A stretch of DNA of 64,000 bases from NCBI RefSeq assembly GCF_002836775.1, contig NZ_PJAQ01000068.1, positions 248,001 to 312,000 of the forward strand, written 5' to 3'. The notes under the pieces are model-generated. The model was not told where the DNA came from. It ran no database searches and was given only the letters and a program-made list of their open reading frames with translations. Of this stretch, positions 53,138-62,871 are shown piece by piece (position 1 is the first letter of the stretch; each line of letters opens with the position of its first letter). This DNA comes from Colwellia sp. 12G3 (GTDB lineage: Bacteria; Pseudomonadota; Gammaproteobacteria; Enterobacterales; Alteromonadaceae). The translations under genes and the position numbers were made by a program.

Positions 53138-55816
53138 ATGTTTCGAAGCTTAAAATTACAATTAATTATTTCATTAACTATCATTATTTTACTTTTTATT
53201 GGACAAGAGTACGTTTCTTATCAAAGTCAAAAACTCTTAGCTACCGGGTTAGCATCTAGCCAAAAAATAGCTGAAGGTGTTGTCCAAGTAAAAACATTAG
53301 AAAAAGATGTTTTGGATTTACAACGAAATGTTCTTATTTATAAGGAAAATAAGGGCTCTTCTGTATTGAAGCGATTAAATGACATTATGACGTCTGTCAC
53401 CCACAAATTAGATATCACTACCCTCTTTATCAAAAAAAATAACATTGGCGCCGATCAAGAAATAGCGATAAACAGTATGCGTAATCACTTGAAGGATTAC
53501 CGTGAAAATTTTGATTCAGTTGTCTTACTTCTTAATAAAAAAAATGAATTATTTCATGAAAAAATAGTAGACCGACTGAGTATTTTGAAAACTATTACCA
53601 CAGAAGTGTCTAATGACATAAAGCCCAATCAACCTATTCAATTAACTCTAAATAATAATAAAATTGACGATTTAACGTTAGAATTACAGCTTGCTGCTTA
53701 TGAGTATTTTTTACTATCTGATGCGGAACGTACCCTAAACTTCCAAAACACGCTAAACACGCTAAACACTAAGATAAAGCCACTTAACATCGACGTATTA
53801 AACGCTAGTTTAGCGGCGATATCTGCTGATTTTCTTTTATTAACACAAGTCACTAGAAATTATAATTACCTGGTAAATGTTGTTATGTCAGGCTCTGCAA
53901 ACGAATTTTTATATTTAGCAAAAAATCTTAGTGATGTTGCATTACAACACCTAAATACCAGTAATTCAAACCTTAATACTGTTATAGACGAATCAATTTT
54001 TCACGGTAATATTATGTTTGTTATAGGAATATTACTTACTAGCATTATCACAATATACGCCCTTAATAGACTTATCTTTCCTATACAAAAAGTGACAAAA
54101 GTATTCGATACTCTCGCAGCAAATAAAGAACTTCACGAACAACTTGAAGTAGACCGTGATGATGAAATAGGCCAATTAATAAAGTCTGCAAGTATCTTTC
54201 AATTAAAAAACCAACAAACAAATGACTTATTAATAAAGTCGCAACGGTTCAATGAACAACTCGTTGCATCACAGGAAAAAGCGGAAAAGGCAACACAATC
54301 AAAGAGTATATTTTTAGCAAACATGAGCCATGAAATTCGCACTCCAATGAATGGTATTATCGGTTTAACGGACTTACTGAGCTTAAAGGAACTCGATGAA
54401 GAAGAGCGTGATTATGTTGATAAAATTCGTTATTCCTCTAATATTTTAATGAGCGTTATTAATGACATATTAGACTTTTCAAAAATTGAAGCAGGGAAAA
54501 TAGACATTGAAAAAGTCCCTTTTGAACCAATAAAAATATTTGAAAATGTTATTGAAGCTATCACGATAAAAGCGGCTGAAAAGAATATAAATGTTCGCTG
54601 TTTAATTCCTTATGACATGCCAAAACAATTTATTGGAGATCCGGTTAGGTTTAGTCAAATTTTACTCAACTTAGGTAATAATGCCGTTAAATTTACTCAC
54701 TCTGGCGCTATAACCTTCGATGTAAAAGTCACAGAAGAACATAAAGAACACCTCATAATTCTCGTTGATATCAGTGATACCGGTATTGGGGTAAGCGACG
54801 CCCAACAAAAAAATATTTTTAACGATTTCACTCAAGCTGATGATTCAACAAACAGAAAATTCGGTGGTACCGGCTTAGGGCTCAGTATTTCAAAACAATT
54901 GGCAGAATTAATGGCGGGAGAAATATCGTTAACATCAACACTTAATCAGGGCAGTACATTTAGTGTCTTAATGCCTTTTGAATTAGTTGCTCAATCGATA
55001 GTGCAACCTTTGCCTGCTGCCAACATAAATAAATTATTCATTTGGAATATTGGCGATTATGTTGCAATCATTAAAAATAATTTCACTGCTTATTATTCAA
55101 GTATTGAACAGGTAGATACGAACAGTAATTTTATTGAAGAAAAGCAGTGGGCTAAAAATGAAGTGTTAGTAATAAACCTCAGCGGCAAGTTATCACAACA
55201 TCAATTAGCCACCATCAAGGTCTTATTACAAGATAATATTAAAGTAGGCTTCTGCTGTGATGCTCACGCATTGACTGCTTGTTCGGCCATAAATAACTTT
55301 GTAAACCAACCTAAAATTCATCATCCATTATTGCCCAGTAAGTTAAAACGCTTTAATGATGAGCTATTACACTTAAATGAGGCTCAAGCTACACAGTCAA
55401 AAAAACCAACGGCCATTGTTACTACCCCGCAATATAAGGGTCACGTATTAATCGTTGAAGATAATACAATCAACCAAATGGTAGCGAGGAAGATCATTAT
55501 GAGTTTTGGTTTAACTTATGATATTGCAGAGGATGGTCAGCAGGCCGTTACCAAGGTTCTTAATTCCCCTGATTATGATTTGATTTTTATGGATGTTCAA
55601 ATGCCTATTATGGATGGCTATGAAGCGACACGTACAATTCGAGCAGCAAAATTAAACAAGCTGATAATCTGTGGTTTGTCTGCGAATGCAATGGCGTCTG
55701 ATATTGAAAAAGGTAAATCATCAGGAATGAATGACTATATAACAAAACCAATTTCACAAAATGACGTCCAAAGAATATTGCATAAATACTTAACTGCTTC
55801 ATCACATTTGGACTAA
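53138..55816 (+). CDS. Hybrid sensor histidine kinase
   Basis: 892 residues. A TM helix near residues 7-25 and another near 285-305 ([17 protein letters not shown]) bracket a periplasmic sensor of about 260 residues. HAMP and a coiled coil follow, then HisKA with the phosphate-accepting His398 in [13 protein letters not shown]. The HATPase domain has [10 protein letters not shown] and [12 protein letters not shown]. The C-terminal receiver domain begins [12 protein letters not shown] with Asp819 in [12 protein letters not shown]. It is encoded 50 bases after the binding protein. No response regulator with an output domain is next to it, so phosphotransfer goes elsewhere. Confidence 0.93.
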   Translation: MFRSLKLQLIISLTIIILLFIGQEYVSYQSQKLLATGLASSQKIAEGVVQVKTLEKDVLDLQRNVLIYKENKGSSVLKRLNDIMTSVTHKLDITTLFIKKNNIGADQEIAINSMRNHLKDYRENFDSVVLLLNKKNELFHEKIVDRLSILKTITTEVSNDIKPNQPIQLTLNNNKIDDLTLELQLAAYEYFLLSDAERTLNFQNTLNTLNTKIKPLNIDVLNASLAAISADFLLLTQVTRNYNYLVNVVMSGSANEFLYLAKNLSDVALQHLNTSNSNLNTVIDESIFHGNIMFVIGILLTSIITIYALNRLIFPIQKVTKVFDTLAANKELHEQLEVDRDDEIGQLIKSASIFQLKNQQTNDLLIKSQRFNEQLVASQEKAEKATQSKSIFLANMSHEIRTPMNGIIGLTDLLSLKELDEEERDYVDKIRYSSNILMSVINDILDFSKIEAGKIDIEKVPFEPIKIFENVIEAITIKAAEKNINVRCLIPYDMPKQFIGDPVRFSQILLNLGNNAVKFTHSGAITFDVKVTEEHKEHLIILVDISDTGIGVSDAQQKNIFNDFTQADDSTNRKFGGTGLGLSISKQLAELMAGEISLTSTLNQGSTFSVLMPFELVAQSIVQPLPAANINKLFIWNIGDYVAIIKNNFTAYYSSIEQVDTNSNFIEEKQWAKNEVLVINLSGKLSQHQLATIKVLLQDNIKVGFCCDAHALTACSAINNFVNQPKIHHPLLPSKLKRFNDELLHLNEAQATQSKKPTAIVTTPQYKGHVLIVEDNTINQMVARKIIMSFGLTYDIAEDGQQAVTKVLNSPDYDLIFMDVQMPIMDGYEATRTIRAAKLNKLIICGLSANAMASDIEKGKSSGMNDYITKPISQNDVQRILHKYLTASSHLD

Positions 55817-55936
55817 AAAATAATAACCTCATAAACCTACCATGATGAATGCATGCTTATTAAATAATACTCCACATGAGTAAGTGAATTAATTAGTAAG
55901 TGAATTAATTTAACCCATTACGTTAAATTATTTCGT

Positions 55937-55965
55937 TTGCTGAGTTCAAGGTAAAAAATTACTAT
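55937..55965 (+). promoter_or_regulatory. Promoter of small RNA copy 1
   Basis: TTGCTG (55937-55942), 17-base spacer, TACTAT (55960-55965). The equivalent elements in copy 2 are identical in sequence and spacing. Confidence 0.7.
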
Positions 55966-55971
55966 GATCTT

Positions 55972-56063
55972 GTTTTCTGAATCTCCCCGATTCTTTTAGA
56001 ACACTTAAGTACATTGTTTAATTTGATTCACTTATAGGACATCTTTTGATGTCCTTTTTTTTT
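55972..56063 (+). ncRNA. Putative small RNA, copy 1
   Basis: A transcript of about 90 bases is predicted from the promoter at 55937 to the T-run at 56055-56063. It has a 5' hairpin GAATC-TCCCC-GATTC with a C-rich loop, an AU-rich middle (ATTGTTTAATTTGATTCACT) and a terminator stem AGGACATC/GATGTCCT with a TTTT loop. There is no open frame. The layout fits an Hfq-dependent trans-acting sRNA. No match to a named sRNA is recognised. Confidence 0.65.
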
Positions 56064-56154
56064 ATGCTAATTTTTACTTAGGCTGATAGTTATATTAAAT
56101 AATGTTCTACATGATAAGTGAAATAATTTAACCCATTGAGTTAAGTTATTTCGT

Positions 56155-56183
56155 TTGCTGAATTTAAGTGAAAAAATTACTAT
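56155..56183 (+). promoter_or_regulatory. Promoter of small RNA copy 2
   Basis: TTGCTG (56155-56160), 17-base spacer, TACTAT (56178-56183), identical to copy 1. Confidence 0.7.
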
Positions 56184-56189
56184 GATCTT

Positions 56190-56281
56190 GTTTTCTGAAT
56201 CTTCCCCGATTCTTTTAGAACACTTAAGTATATTGTTTAATTTGATTCACTTAAAGGACATCTTTTGATGTCCTTTTTTTT
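56190..56281 (+). ncRNA. Putative small RNA, copy 2
   Basis: Same architecture as copy 1: GAATC-TTCCCC-GATTC hairpin (one more base in the loop), the same AU-rich middle, and terminator stem AGGACATC/GATGTCCT at 56255-56274 with a run of eight T. Conservation of hairpin, promoter spacing and terminator between the copies argues for function. Confidence 0.65.
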
Positions 56282-56466
56282 ATGCTGATTTTACTTAGGC
56301 AACAACTATTTAGTTAAAAAATCCAAAACGGTGCAATCCTCCTGAAACGGTGCAAACAAAAAGATATATCTTATTCTTAAACACACCATTTACTATAGAA
56401 TCAATAGGTTAAAAGTAGGCACGAGTATTGCTCCTTATATTTGTCGTCATCTATATAATTTTAACT

Positions 56467-57354
56467 ATGCCTATTCAAACACCAATACGTGGCTTACGTT
56501 CATTTTGCGTCGCCTCAAAATGCTTAAGTTTTAAACACGCAGCAGCACAATTATTTTTAACTCCGTCAGCGGTTAGTCACCAAATAAAGCAATTAGAAGA
56601 ACAATTAGGCTTTATGCTATTCAAAAGAAACACCCGCTCAATTGAACTAACAAGTTCAGGTAAACAGTTTTACCAATCTATACAGCCGATAATTCACCAA
56701 TTGGAATCGACCATATCGGAATTTACCCACAATCAACAAAATCAAACCATTGTCATTAGTTTGCCCGAGTTTTTTGCCAGTGAATTATTTATTCCTCGCT
56801 TAAGTGAATGGTCTGAAAAGAATCCAACAATCAATCTTCAATTAGAGACGGTAAAAGCTGGCAGTGAACCATCGCAAATTGCCGATCTATCTATTGTATT
56901 AGCCAATGGAAAACCAAATGCAAGTATCGTCCAGGAACTATTCCCAATTCGTTATGCTGCTGCTTGTAATAAAAAACTCTATAAAAAATTAAAAAACACT
57001 GGCTTTAAAGCACTAAAAAGCACACCGCTAATATTGCATAGGTCCCGACCTTGGTCATGGCACCAATGGGCTGAAAACTTAGACGTGGACGATTTCGATC
57101 CTAAACAAATTATACAATTTGATAGCATGTTTGGTGTCGCTCGCGCAGCGCAACAAGGCATGGGAATAGCATTGGTTCCTTTACCTATGAGTAAAACATG
57201 GTTTAGTGAACAGTTATTAGTTAAGTTATTTGACGAAGAACTCAATACCAATGATCGCTATTATTTAATTCAACATGAAAATATGGAGAGCAAAGTAGAG
57301 TTAACCTTATTTGCTGACTGGGTTAAAGAAACCTTCACCGCTGAATACTTATAG
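56467..57354 (+). CDS. LysR-family transcriptional regulator
   Basis: 295 residues from ATG 56467; an upstream TTG would add 13 hydrophobic residues. The N-terminal winged HTH (GLRSFCVASKCLSFKHAAAQ, then LTPSAVSHQIKQLEEQLGF) is the classic LysR signature, close to the GcvA type. The C-terminal part is the substrate-binding effector domain (DSMFGVARAAQQGMGIALVP). It lies 165 bases after the twin sRNAs, but regulation of them is only a guess. Confidence 0.9.
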   Translation: MPIQTPIRGLRSFCVASKCLSFKHAAAQLFLTPSAVSHQIKQLEEQLGFMLFKRNTRSIELTSSGKQFYQSIQPIIHQLESTISEFTHNQQNQTIVISLPEFFASELFIPRLSEWSEKNPTINLQLETVKAGSEPSQIADLSIVLANGKPNASIVQELFPIRYAAACNKKLYKKLKNTGFKALKSTPLILHRSRPWSWHQWAENLDVDDFDPKQIIQFDSMFGVARAAQQGMGIALVPLPMSKTWFSEQLLVKLFDEELNTNDRYYLIQHENMESKVELTLFADWVKETFTAEYL

Positions 57355-57477
57355 ATGGCTATTTCATACGTGAAATTAATTCATGCAATGAGTGTTTTTT
57401 AATAGTTTGTCAGAGATATGAAAATTCCTTAAATTAAATGTGTATCAGGTGATACGCATTTTAACTGGAGAATTAAC

Positions 57478-57990
57478 ATGACAACTAAATCTATAATTTT
57501 TAACACCCTTTTAGCAAGCATTGCATTAGCTACACCTATCTCGGCTTTGGCTAGCGGTCTAGCATTAAAAGTTGCCGTAATTAAAGATACTATCGGTAGT
57601 AAAAACATTATGGCTGGTGATTCCGCAACAGGAATAAAAAGACTGACACGAATCAATATGGCTGAACAAACTTTCGAAAATAACATGAGCTTATGTGTCG
57701 CATATATACAGTCGAATAACGTACTTAAATCAGAATCAGCTTGTTCTGCAGCAATTAAAAGTACTAAATCAATGCCACTCCATAATGAACAAGCCATTTA
57801 TCTTAAATCGCTTAGCTATAGCAATAGAGGGATTTCACGTTACTTCAGTGATGACTTATCCGGTGCGATTGATGATTTAACAACGGCCATATCAATTAAC
57901 TCAAATCCGATAACTAAAAGTAATTTAAGGCTTGTTACTGGTCTTTCTGTTGAGCCTAATGAATCAACAGCTAGCTTACTTACCGATTAA
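57478..57990 (+). CDS. Exported protein with TPR-like region
   Basis: 170 residues with GGAGAA before the ATG. Signal peptide MTTKSIIFNTLLASIALATP, cleaved near ALAS. The mature part has two Cys residues and a TPR-like helix pair (YSNRGISRYFSDDLSGAIDD). It is followed 34 bases later by a 43-codon frame. No family name. Confidence 0.6.
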   Translation: MTTKSIIFNTLLASIALATPISALASGLALKVAVIKDTIGSKNIMAGDSATGIKRLTRINMAEQTFENNMSLCVAYIQSNNVLKSESACSAAIKSTKSMPLHNEQAIYLKSLSYSNRGISRYFSDDLSGAIDDLTTAISINSNPITKSNLRLVTGLSVEPNESTASLLTD

Positions 57991-58024
57991 AACTTCGTAC
58001 CTAATGATTAACTGGAGCACTAAA

Positions 58025-58156
58025 ATGTTTAACAAAATAGTAAAAACCTTCCATTGCATAAGCTTATTTATTGACGAAATAAAACATGTCTCAATAAGTC
58101 AGTGGGATGTAGAACATAAAGAAGAGAGCGGGAATAGCAACAACACACCTCAATAA
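58025..58156 (+). CDS. Possible 43-residue protein
   Basis: ACTGGAGCACTAAAATG gives a good ribosome site and ATG at 58025. The product is a short soluble peptide with a polar tail (KEESGNSNNTPQ). It follows the exported-protein gene by 34 bases and may share its operon. No homologue recognised. Confidence 0.4.
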   Translation: MFNKIVKTFHCISLFIDEIKHVSISQWDVEHKEESGNSNNTPQ

Positions 58157-58596
58157 AGGTAAAATATGGTTAAATTAATACTTAGCGTAGCAACATCTAT
58201 ATTGAGCCTAAAATAGTGCTTAGTGTCAAACCCACATTTATAGATGTTGCCCTTTTAACAACGGTGAAAATCCTATTTATCCCTTCAACAATATCACCTA
58301 CAACGACAAATAAGGTAAGTTGAGGCATAAAATCATACTGTTCATTCAACATAAAGATAAATCTACCGTATTTTACCGGCCCATTCAGTAGTAAGGCCCC
58401 AAATTGATTTATCACTCACCTTTCGCTTACGTATAAACAAGCTCAACGATAAAAGTAAAACCGAGTGAGTCATAGCACGGCTACTATAACTTGATAACAC
58501 TCGCTAACATTCACCAACCACAAATAGCATTAAAATGAATAATTTATTCATAAGTCGCTATATTTACCTCATCATTTTTATTAATGTTAATCTGCT
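58157..58596. other. Gene-poor stretch
   Basis: No well-supported gene. A leftward frame at 58197-58415 (72 codons) has no ribosome site. The end of the stretch holds ATTAATGTTAATCT, the frameshifted continuation of the EAL relic that follows. Confidence 0.35.
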
Positions 58597-59073
58597 GTGC
58601 AACTAGCACAAGCTAATTTCATCAAAAGGTTGCAATATACGTTAGAGGAAACACAATGTCAGCCTAATTGGTTAGAGGTTGAGCAAACTGAAAGTTGGAT
58701 CATGAACAACCCTGAAGAAAACATTAGTGTGCTTAATAAGCTAAAAGAATTAGGCGTTTATTTATCTTTAGATGATTTTGGTACAGCGTACTCATCGCTA
58801 AGCCAAATTGGACGTTTACCCCTTGATGTTTTAAAAATTGATAAAAGCTTTATCGATAACTGTGTAAAAAAAAATCAAGATCACATGATTGTTCGCACCA
58901 TTATTCAACTTGGTCATAATTTAAATATGAAAGTTATTGCTGAGGGGGTTGAAGATGAAGAGCAAAGAGATCTATTAATCGCTGAAGGCTGTGATGAATA
59001 TCAAGGATACCTCTTTTCCAAACCCGTCGCTGCCGAACAATTTGTCGAGACATTGAATAAAAAGAAGGAGTAA
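58597..59073 (+). pseudogene. Truncated EAL-domain (c-di-GMP phosphodiesterase) gene
   Basis: The 158-residue frame covers only the second half of an EAL domain: EVEQTES, LDDFGTAYSSLSQIGRLPLD, LKIDKSFIDN, VIAEGVEDEEQ and YQGYLFSKP. The N-terminal EAL motif and any sensor domain are missing. Just upstream, AATGTTAATCT followed by GCTGTGCAACTA reads as NVNL then AVQLA of the usual NLSAVQL motif with 4 bases deleted, showing a frameshift. One EAL-cluster variant, EQTES for the usual E-TES, is seen. The protein is probably inactive. Confidence 0.8.
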
Positions 59074-59323
59074 TATTAAAATATTTGACAAAAAACAGGC
59101 GATATATCCCTCTGTTTGGCAACTCAAGTGACTTTCAATATTAACGACTGCACACAGGACGTTTATACTTCATCGTATATTCCCTCCTTCTATCTTACAT
59201 TTTTTGCATTTAATCGCTTGCCGCTGTCCACTCTTTGATAAGTTAGGTAAGCTAATCAACTACTCACCCAAATAGATAAATTCATTACCATTTAATCTGC
59301 CAATAAAGCGATGATTTAACTGC

Positions 59324-60466
59324 ATGAAAAATAGAATGATAAAAAAGAAAGAACAAACACATTATGTTAAAAGCCTAGGGGTTTTATTACTCGCGATATG
59401 GCTTGGTTTGGCATTTTTCACCTTGTTATCACAAGTTTCAAGTTGGCTAACCAGTCACCATTATACAATGAGTTTTGTTTCACATTTAACCTTCTTCACC
59501 ACCAAAATTTGGTTACCTTGGCTGGCGTTAACCCCTATGGTACTTTGGTTAGCATTAAAATTTCCGATAAGACCAGAAAACTGGCTTAAAGCCATGTTAA
59601 CCCATGCGTTATTCTTACTGTTATTGTCGCTTACCGCGGGTTTATTGATCAGTTTTCATTATCATTTTTTCACTGATATGGCAGCTGGAATGGAAGGCTA
59701 TCAACCTTGGCAACATATAGGACACTTTCTTTTTGGTGATAATTTATTTCTCTTTAATACCATTATTTACACTATTTTAATCACTCATATAAATATTAAA
59801 AATTTTTCCCAAATAGCCCAGCAAAAGGCATTAATTGCCAGTGAGTTAAATCGTCAGCTTATTGAGTCTCAGCTGCAAACATTAAAGATGCAAATTAACC
59901 CTCACTTCTTATTTAATACCCTCAATGTTATTTCGGTATTGGTGCTTAAAGAGGAAAATAAACAAGCCAATGCCATGATAAATAAGCTAAGTAGCTTTTT
60001 TCGATACTCTCTGGATGAAAAAGATCGACAGTGGCTACCGCTTAAAAAAGAACTGCAACATGTTGAACAATACCTCGCCATTGAACAAATTCGTTTTGGC
60101 GAACGTATTCATATAGTTCAGGAATATGACGAGCAAATAATGTCTACCCCTATACCGGCAATGTTACTGCAACCGCTTATTGAAAATGCTATGCAACATG
60201 GGCTCGAAGCAAAAGCTGGCCAAGTAACCTTAATTATTCGCTGTCAACGCCAGCAAGACTATTTAGCTATTGATATTATCGACGACGGCGCAGGTTGCGA
60301 CTTTACTGGGGCATCCTTTAAAGAAGGCATTGGCTTGAGTAATGTAAAAGGCAGGTTGCAGCGTTTATATGGTAATGAGTATCAATTTACCTTGAATTCA
60401 AATAACAATAACGGCGTAACTGTATCCTTAAAGCTCCCTATAAATCCTAGTGAGGCAATGCAATGA
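59324..60466 (+). CDS. LytS/YehU-type membrane sensor histidine kinase
   Basis: 380 residues. Four hydrophobic segments occupy residues about 15-165, followed by a His_kinase domain (PF06580 type) with the phospho-His in KMQINPHFLFNTLN, then HATPase_c with LQPLIENAMQHGLEAK and DDGAGCDF, GIGLSNVKGRL. It signals to the overlapping LytTR regulator; ATGA overlap at 60463-60466 shows tight coupling. The neighbouring MacA/MacB-like export genes are probable targets. Stimulus is unknown. Start at 59324, or ATG 59336. Confidence 0.92.
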   Translation: MKNRMIKKKEQTHYVKSLGVLLLAIWLGLAFFTLLSQVSSWLTSHHYTMSFVSHLTFFTTKIWLPWLALTPMVLWLALKFPIRPENWLKAMLTHALFLLLLSLTAGLLISFHYHFFTDMAAGMEGYQPWQHIGHFLFGDNLFLFNTIIYTILITHINIKNFSQIAQQKALIASELNRQLIESQLQTLKMQINPHFLFNTLNVISVLVLKEENKQANAMINKLSSFFRYSLDEKDRQWLPLKKELQHVEQYLAIEQIRFGERIHIVQEYDEQIMSTPIPAMLLQPLIENAMQHGLEAKAGQVTLIIRCQRQQDYLAIDIIDDGAGCDFTGASFKEGIGLSNVKGRLQRLYGNEYQFTLNSNNNNGVTVSLKLPINPSEAMQ

Positions 60467-61272
60467 CAATAAGCGTATTGATTGTTGATGATGAACCTCT
60501 TGCAAGAGAAGGGGTCTCTTTACGCCTGCAACAAGAAGCGGATATCGAAATCATTGGCGAGTGTGAAAATGGCAGTGATGCCATTAGAGCTATTTTATCG
60601 TTACAGCCAGACCTGGTTTTTCTCGATATAAAAATGCCAACCGTAAACGGTTTTGATGTAGTTAATGCTGTCGGTGCTGACCATATGCCGCCGGTAATAT
60701 TTTTAACTGCTTATGATGAATATGCTATTGATGCTTTTAACAGTCACGCAATCGACTACCTATTAAAACCGATAGATGATGACCGTTTTAAAGAAAGTCT
60801 CAAACACGCTCGCGCACAAATATTAAAAAATACCATTGCTGAGCGTAGTGAACAACTCACGCAATTACTCAGTCAAACAAATCCGTCACAAAAACTACCG
60901 ACAAATACTTCAGCTATTGGTACAAGTGGTAATCAACAACACAAGCGTTTAGTTATCAGGGCAAGCGGCCACGTTTACTTACTTGAAGCGAGTGATATCT
61001 ATTGGGTTGAAGCCGAAGGTGATTATGTCAGTGTGCATACCCCACAAAAGTCTCACTTGGTTCGCGATACCATGAAAAACATGGAGCAGCGTTTAACAGA
61101 GCAAGGTTTTCAGCGTGTCCATAGATCTAGCATAGTCAACTTACACTATGTCAGAGAGTTAATTAGCTTAGACAGCGGTGATTATCAAATTATATTGCGC
61201 GATAATACCAGCGTAAAACTAAGTAGAAATTATCGTGACGCCCTCTATCAACGACTCAATGCAGAGCCTTAA
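60463..61272 (+). CDS. LytTR-type response regulator
   Basis: 269 residues. Receiver domain with DDEPLAR start and phosphoacceptor Asp in LVFLDIKMPTVNGFD (about residue 55). A Gln/Thr-rich linker follows, then a LytTR DNA-binding domain at about 165-265 (YWVEAEGDYVSVHT and FQRVHRSSIVNLHYV). It pairs with the kinase before it and probably controls the export operon downstream. Typical AlgR/LytR domain order. Confidence 0.94.
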   Translation: MTISVLIVDDEPLAREGVSLRLQQEADIEIIGECENGSDAIRAILSLQPDLVFLDIKMPTVNGFDVVNAVGADHMPPVIFLTAYDEYAIDAFNSHAIDYLLKPIDDDRFKESLKHARAQILKNTIAERSEQLTQLLSQTNPSQKLPTNTSAIGTSGNQQHKRLVIRASGHVYLLEASDIYWVEAEGDYVSVHTPQKSHLVRDTMKNMEQRLTEQGFQRVHRSSIVNLHYVRELISLDSGDYQIILRDNTSVKLSRNYRDALYQRLNAEP

Positions 61273-61552
61273 TAGCTTAGACTGAAGATAACTTTGAACC
61301 AAGATAGCGCCTGATTTAACCCCTAAGTATTGATGCTTGGGGTAATATAATTACTAACTATTCTTATCACTGTCCTCCTTATCAGTACTTCAATTCAATA
61401 ACTCACTTAGCTGTTTTCATCGAATCACCGAAGCAAATTTTAATCGCTTAAAATCGCAGCTTAACGACAACATATTGAAGCTCAGCGAATGCAGTCCGCA
61501 TCAGAAATAAAAACAGTTAGTCTAGCTTTATCTTGAATAGACAGGCTAACTC

Positions 61553-62812
61553 ATGCAAACAATACTTGAATCACAAAGCGAGACTAAAAAACCACTTAAG
61601 CATTACTTGGCTTTACTCACCGCTGTTATTAGCTCAGTGGCTCTAGCCGGTTTTTACTCTTTTGATAATGTTAATAACCAGCAAGCTGAAGTGTCGGTCA
61701 GCGACCTTACTATAGCCACAGTAAAGTCGGGTGATTTCATTGTAGATGTTAGAGCCCCTGGCAACCTTATTGCCAAGAACAGACAGTGGCTATCAGCTAG
61801 AGTTAGTGCCAAAGTAATTAAACGTGTGCTAGAGCCTGGCGCTATCGTAAATCCTGATAGCATTATCCTTCAACTTTCCTCTCCAGAATTATTACAAGAA
61901 TATAAGCGGGAACAAATACAGTTTAAGGTGGTTAACGCACAACTAGCTGCGCTAAAAGAACAGCAAATTACCGAACAGCAAAAGAAGCATGCAGAAGTAC
62001 AAGTGCTCACGGTGGAATTACAACAAGCCACCGCAGATGCCGCCGCTAAAAAGAGCCTGCGAGCAAATAATATCATCCCTATCTACCAATACAATGAAGC
62101 ACAACTCCGCGAAAAGAAGCTGCTATTGCAACTTGAAATAGCAAGATTTGAATTGACCCAACTACCAAGGTTACAGGCTAGCTTATTAAATGTTGAGCAG
62201 GCAAAAGTCGAGCAACAACAATTACAAGTCAGCTTATTACACGAACAAGTTGACTTGCTTAACGTACGCGCAGAAATTGCCGGCATATTACAAAGTATTG
62301 CGGTAGAAGAAGGCCAAGAAGTATCACAAGGCATGGAATTAGCGCGAGTTGCCGATCAACACAGTTTAAAGGCTGAACTGAGAGTACAAGAGAGCCAAGC
62401 TAAAGATATCAAAATAGGTCAAATTGTTGAAATAGATACACGTCGCAGCAAAATTTCAGGTGTTATCTCTCGCATTGATCCTGCCGTTATCGGTGGCACG
62501 GTAACGGTTGATGTGGAACTGCCTAAACAACTTCCTACAGAGGCTCGTCCTGACCTAAGAGTTAATGGCACCATTGAAGTTATGCGCCTAGAACAAGTAT
62601 TACTGCTAGATAAACCTAGTCACTGGAAAGATACCCAGAGCGCCTATTTATACAAACTTAGCAGTGACTCACTCGCAGTAAAAACGAAAGTTAATATCGG
62701 CGCAATATCTGCCAACTCAATTCAATTATTAGACGGTATTCAACAAGGCGATCAAGTGATCATGTCCGATATAGCTCATTTACAGCAATACTCGCAGCTA
62801 ATTATTAATTAA
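61553..62812 (+). CDS. HlyD/MacA-type periplasmic adaptor protein
   Basis: 419 residues. An N-terminal membrane anchor (YLALLTAVISSVALAGFY) is followed by a lipoyl/barrel-sandwich segment (VDVRAPGNLIAKNRQWL), a long coiled-coil hairpin at about 110-225, and beta-barrel domains (LRVQESQAKDIKIGQIVEID). In this tripartite export class the adaptor links an inner-membrane transporter to an outer-membrane channel. The ABC ATPase and FtsX-like permease genes follow, so it serves a MacB-like system. Confidence 0.9.
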   Translation: MQTILESQSETKKPLKHYLALLTAVISSVALAGFYSFDNVNNQQAEVSVSDLTIATVKSGDFIVDVRAPGNLIAKNRQWLSARVSAKVIKRVLEPGAIVNPDSIILQLSSPELLQEYKREQIQFKVVNAQLAALKEQQITEQQKKHAEVQVLTVELQQATADAAAKKSLRANNIIPIYQYNEAQLREKKLLLQLEIARFELTQLPRLQASLLNVEQAKVEQQQLQVSLLHEQVDLLNVRAEIAGILQSIAVEEGQEVSQGMELARVADQHSLKAELRVQESQAKDIKIGQIVEIDTRRSKISGVISRIDPAVIGGTVTVDVELPKQLPTEARPDLRVNGTIEVMRLEQVLLLDKPSHWKDTQSAYLYKLSSDSLAVKTKVNIGAISANSIQLLDGIQQGDQVIMSDIAHLQQYSQLIIN

Positions 62813-62871
62813 GACCTATAACCCAAAATTATAAATAAAAAATCAGCACAAACTATAATCATAAAAAATGG

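Larger units (their letters stand above)
55880..56302. repeat. Tandem duplication of a 218-bp unit
   Basis: Two copies, about 55880-56090 and 56098-56302, are closely similar over roughly 190 bases with a 218-base period. Each contains a promoter, a C-rich-loop hairpin and a terminator. The copies differ by scattered substitutions and small indels, so the duplication is not very recent. Confidence 0.9.

Noticed and set aside
58197..58415. Leftward 72-codon frame
   Set aside because: No ribosome site, no recognised domain and poor context; kept as non-coding.
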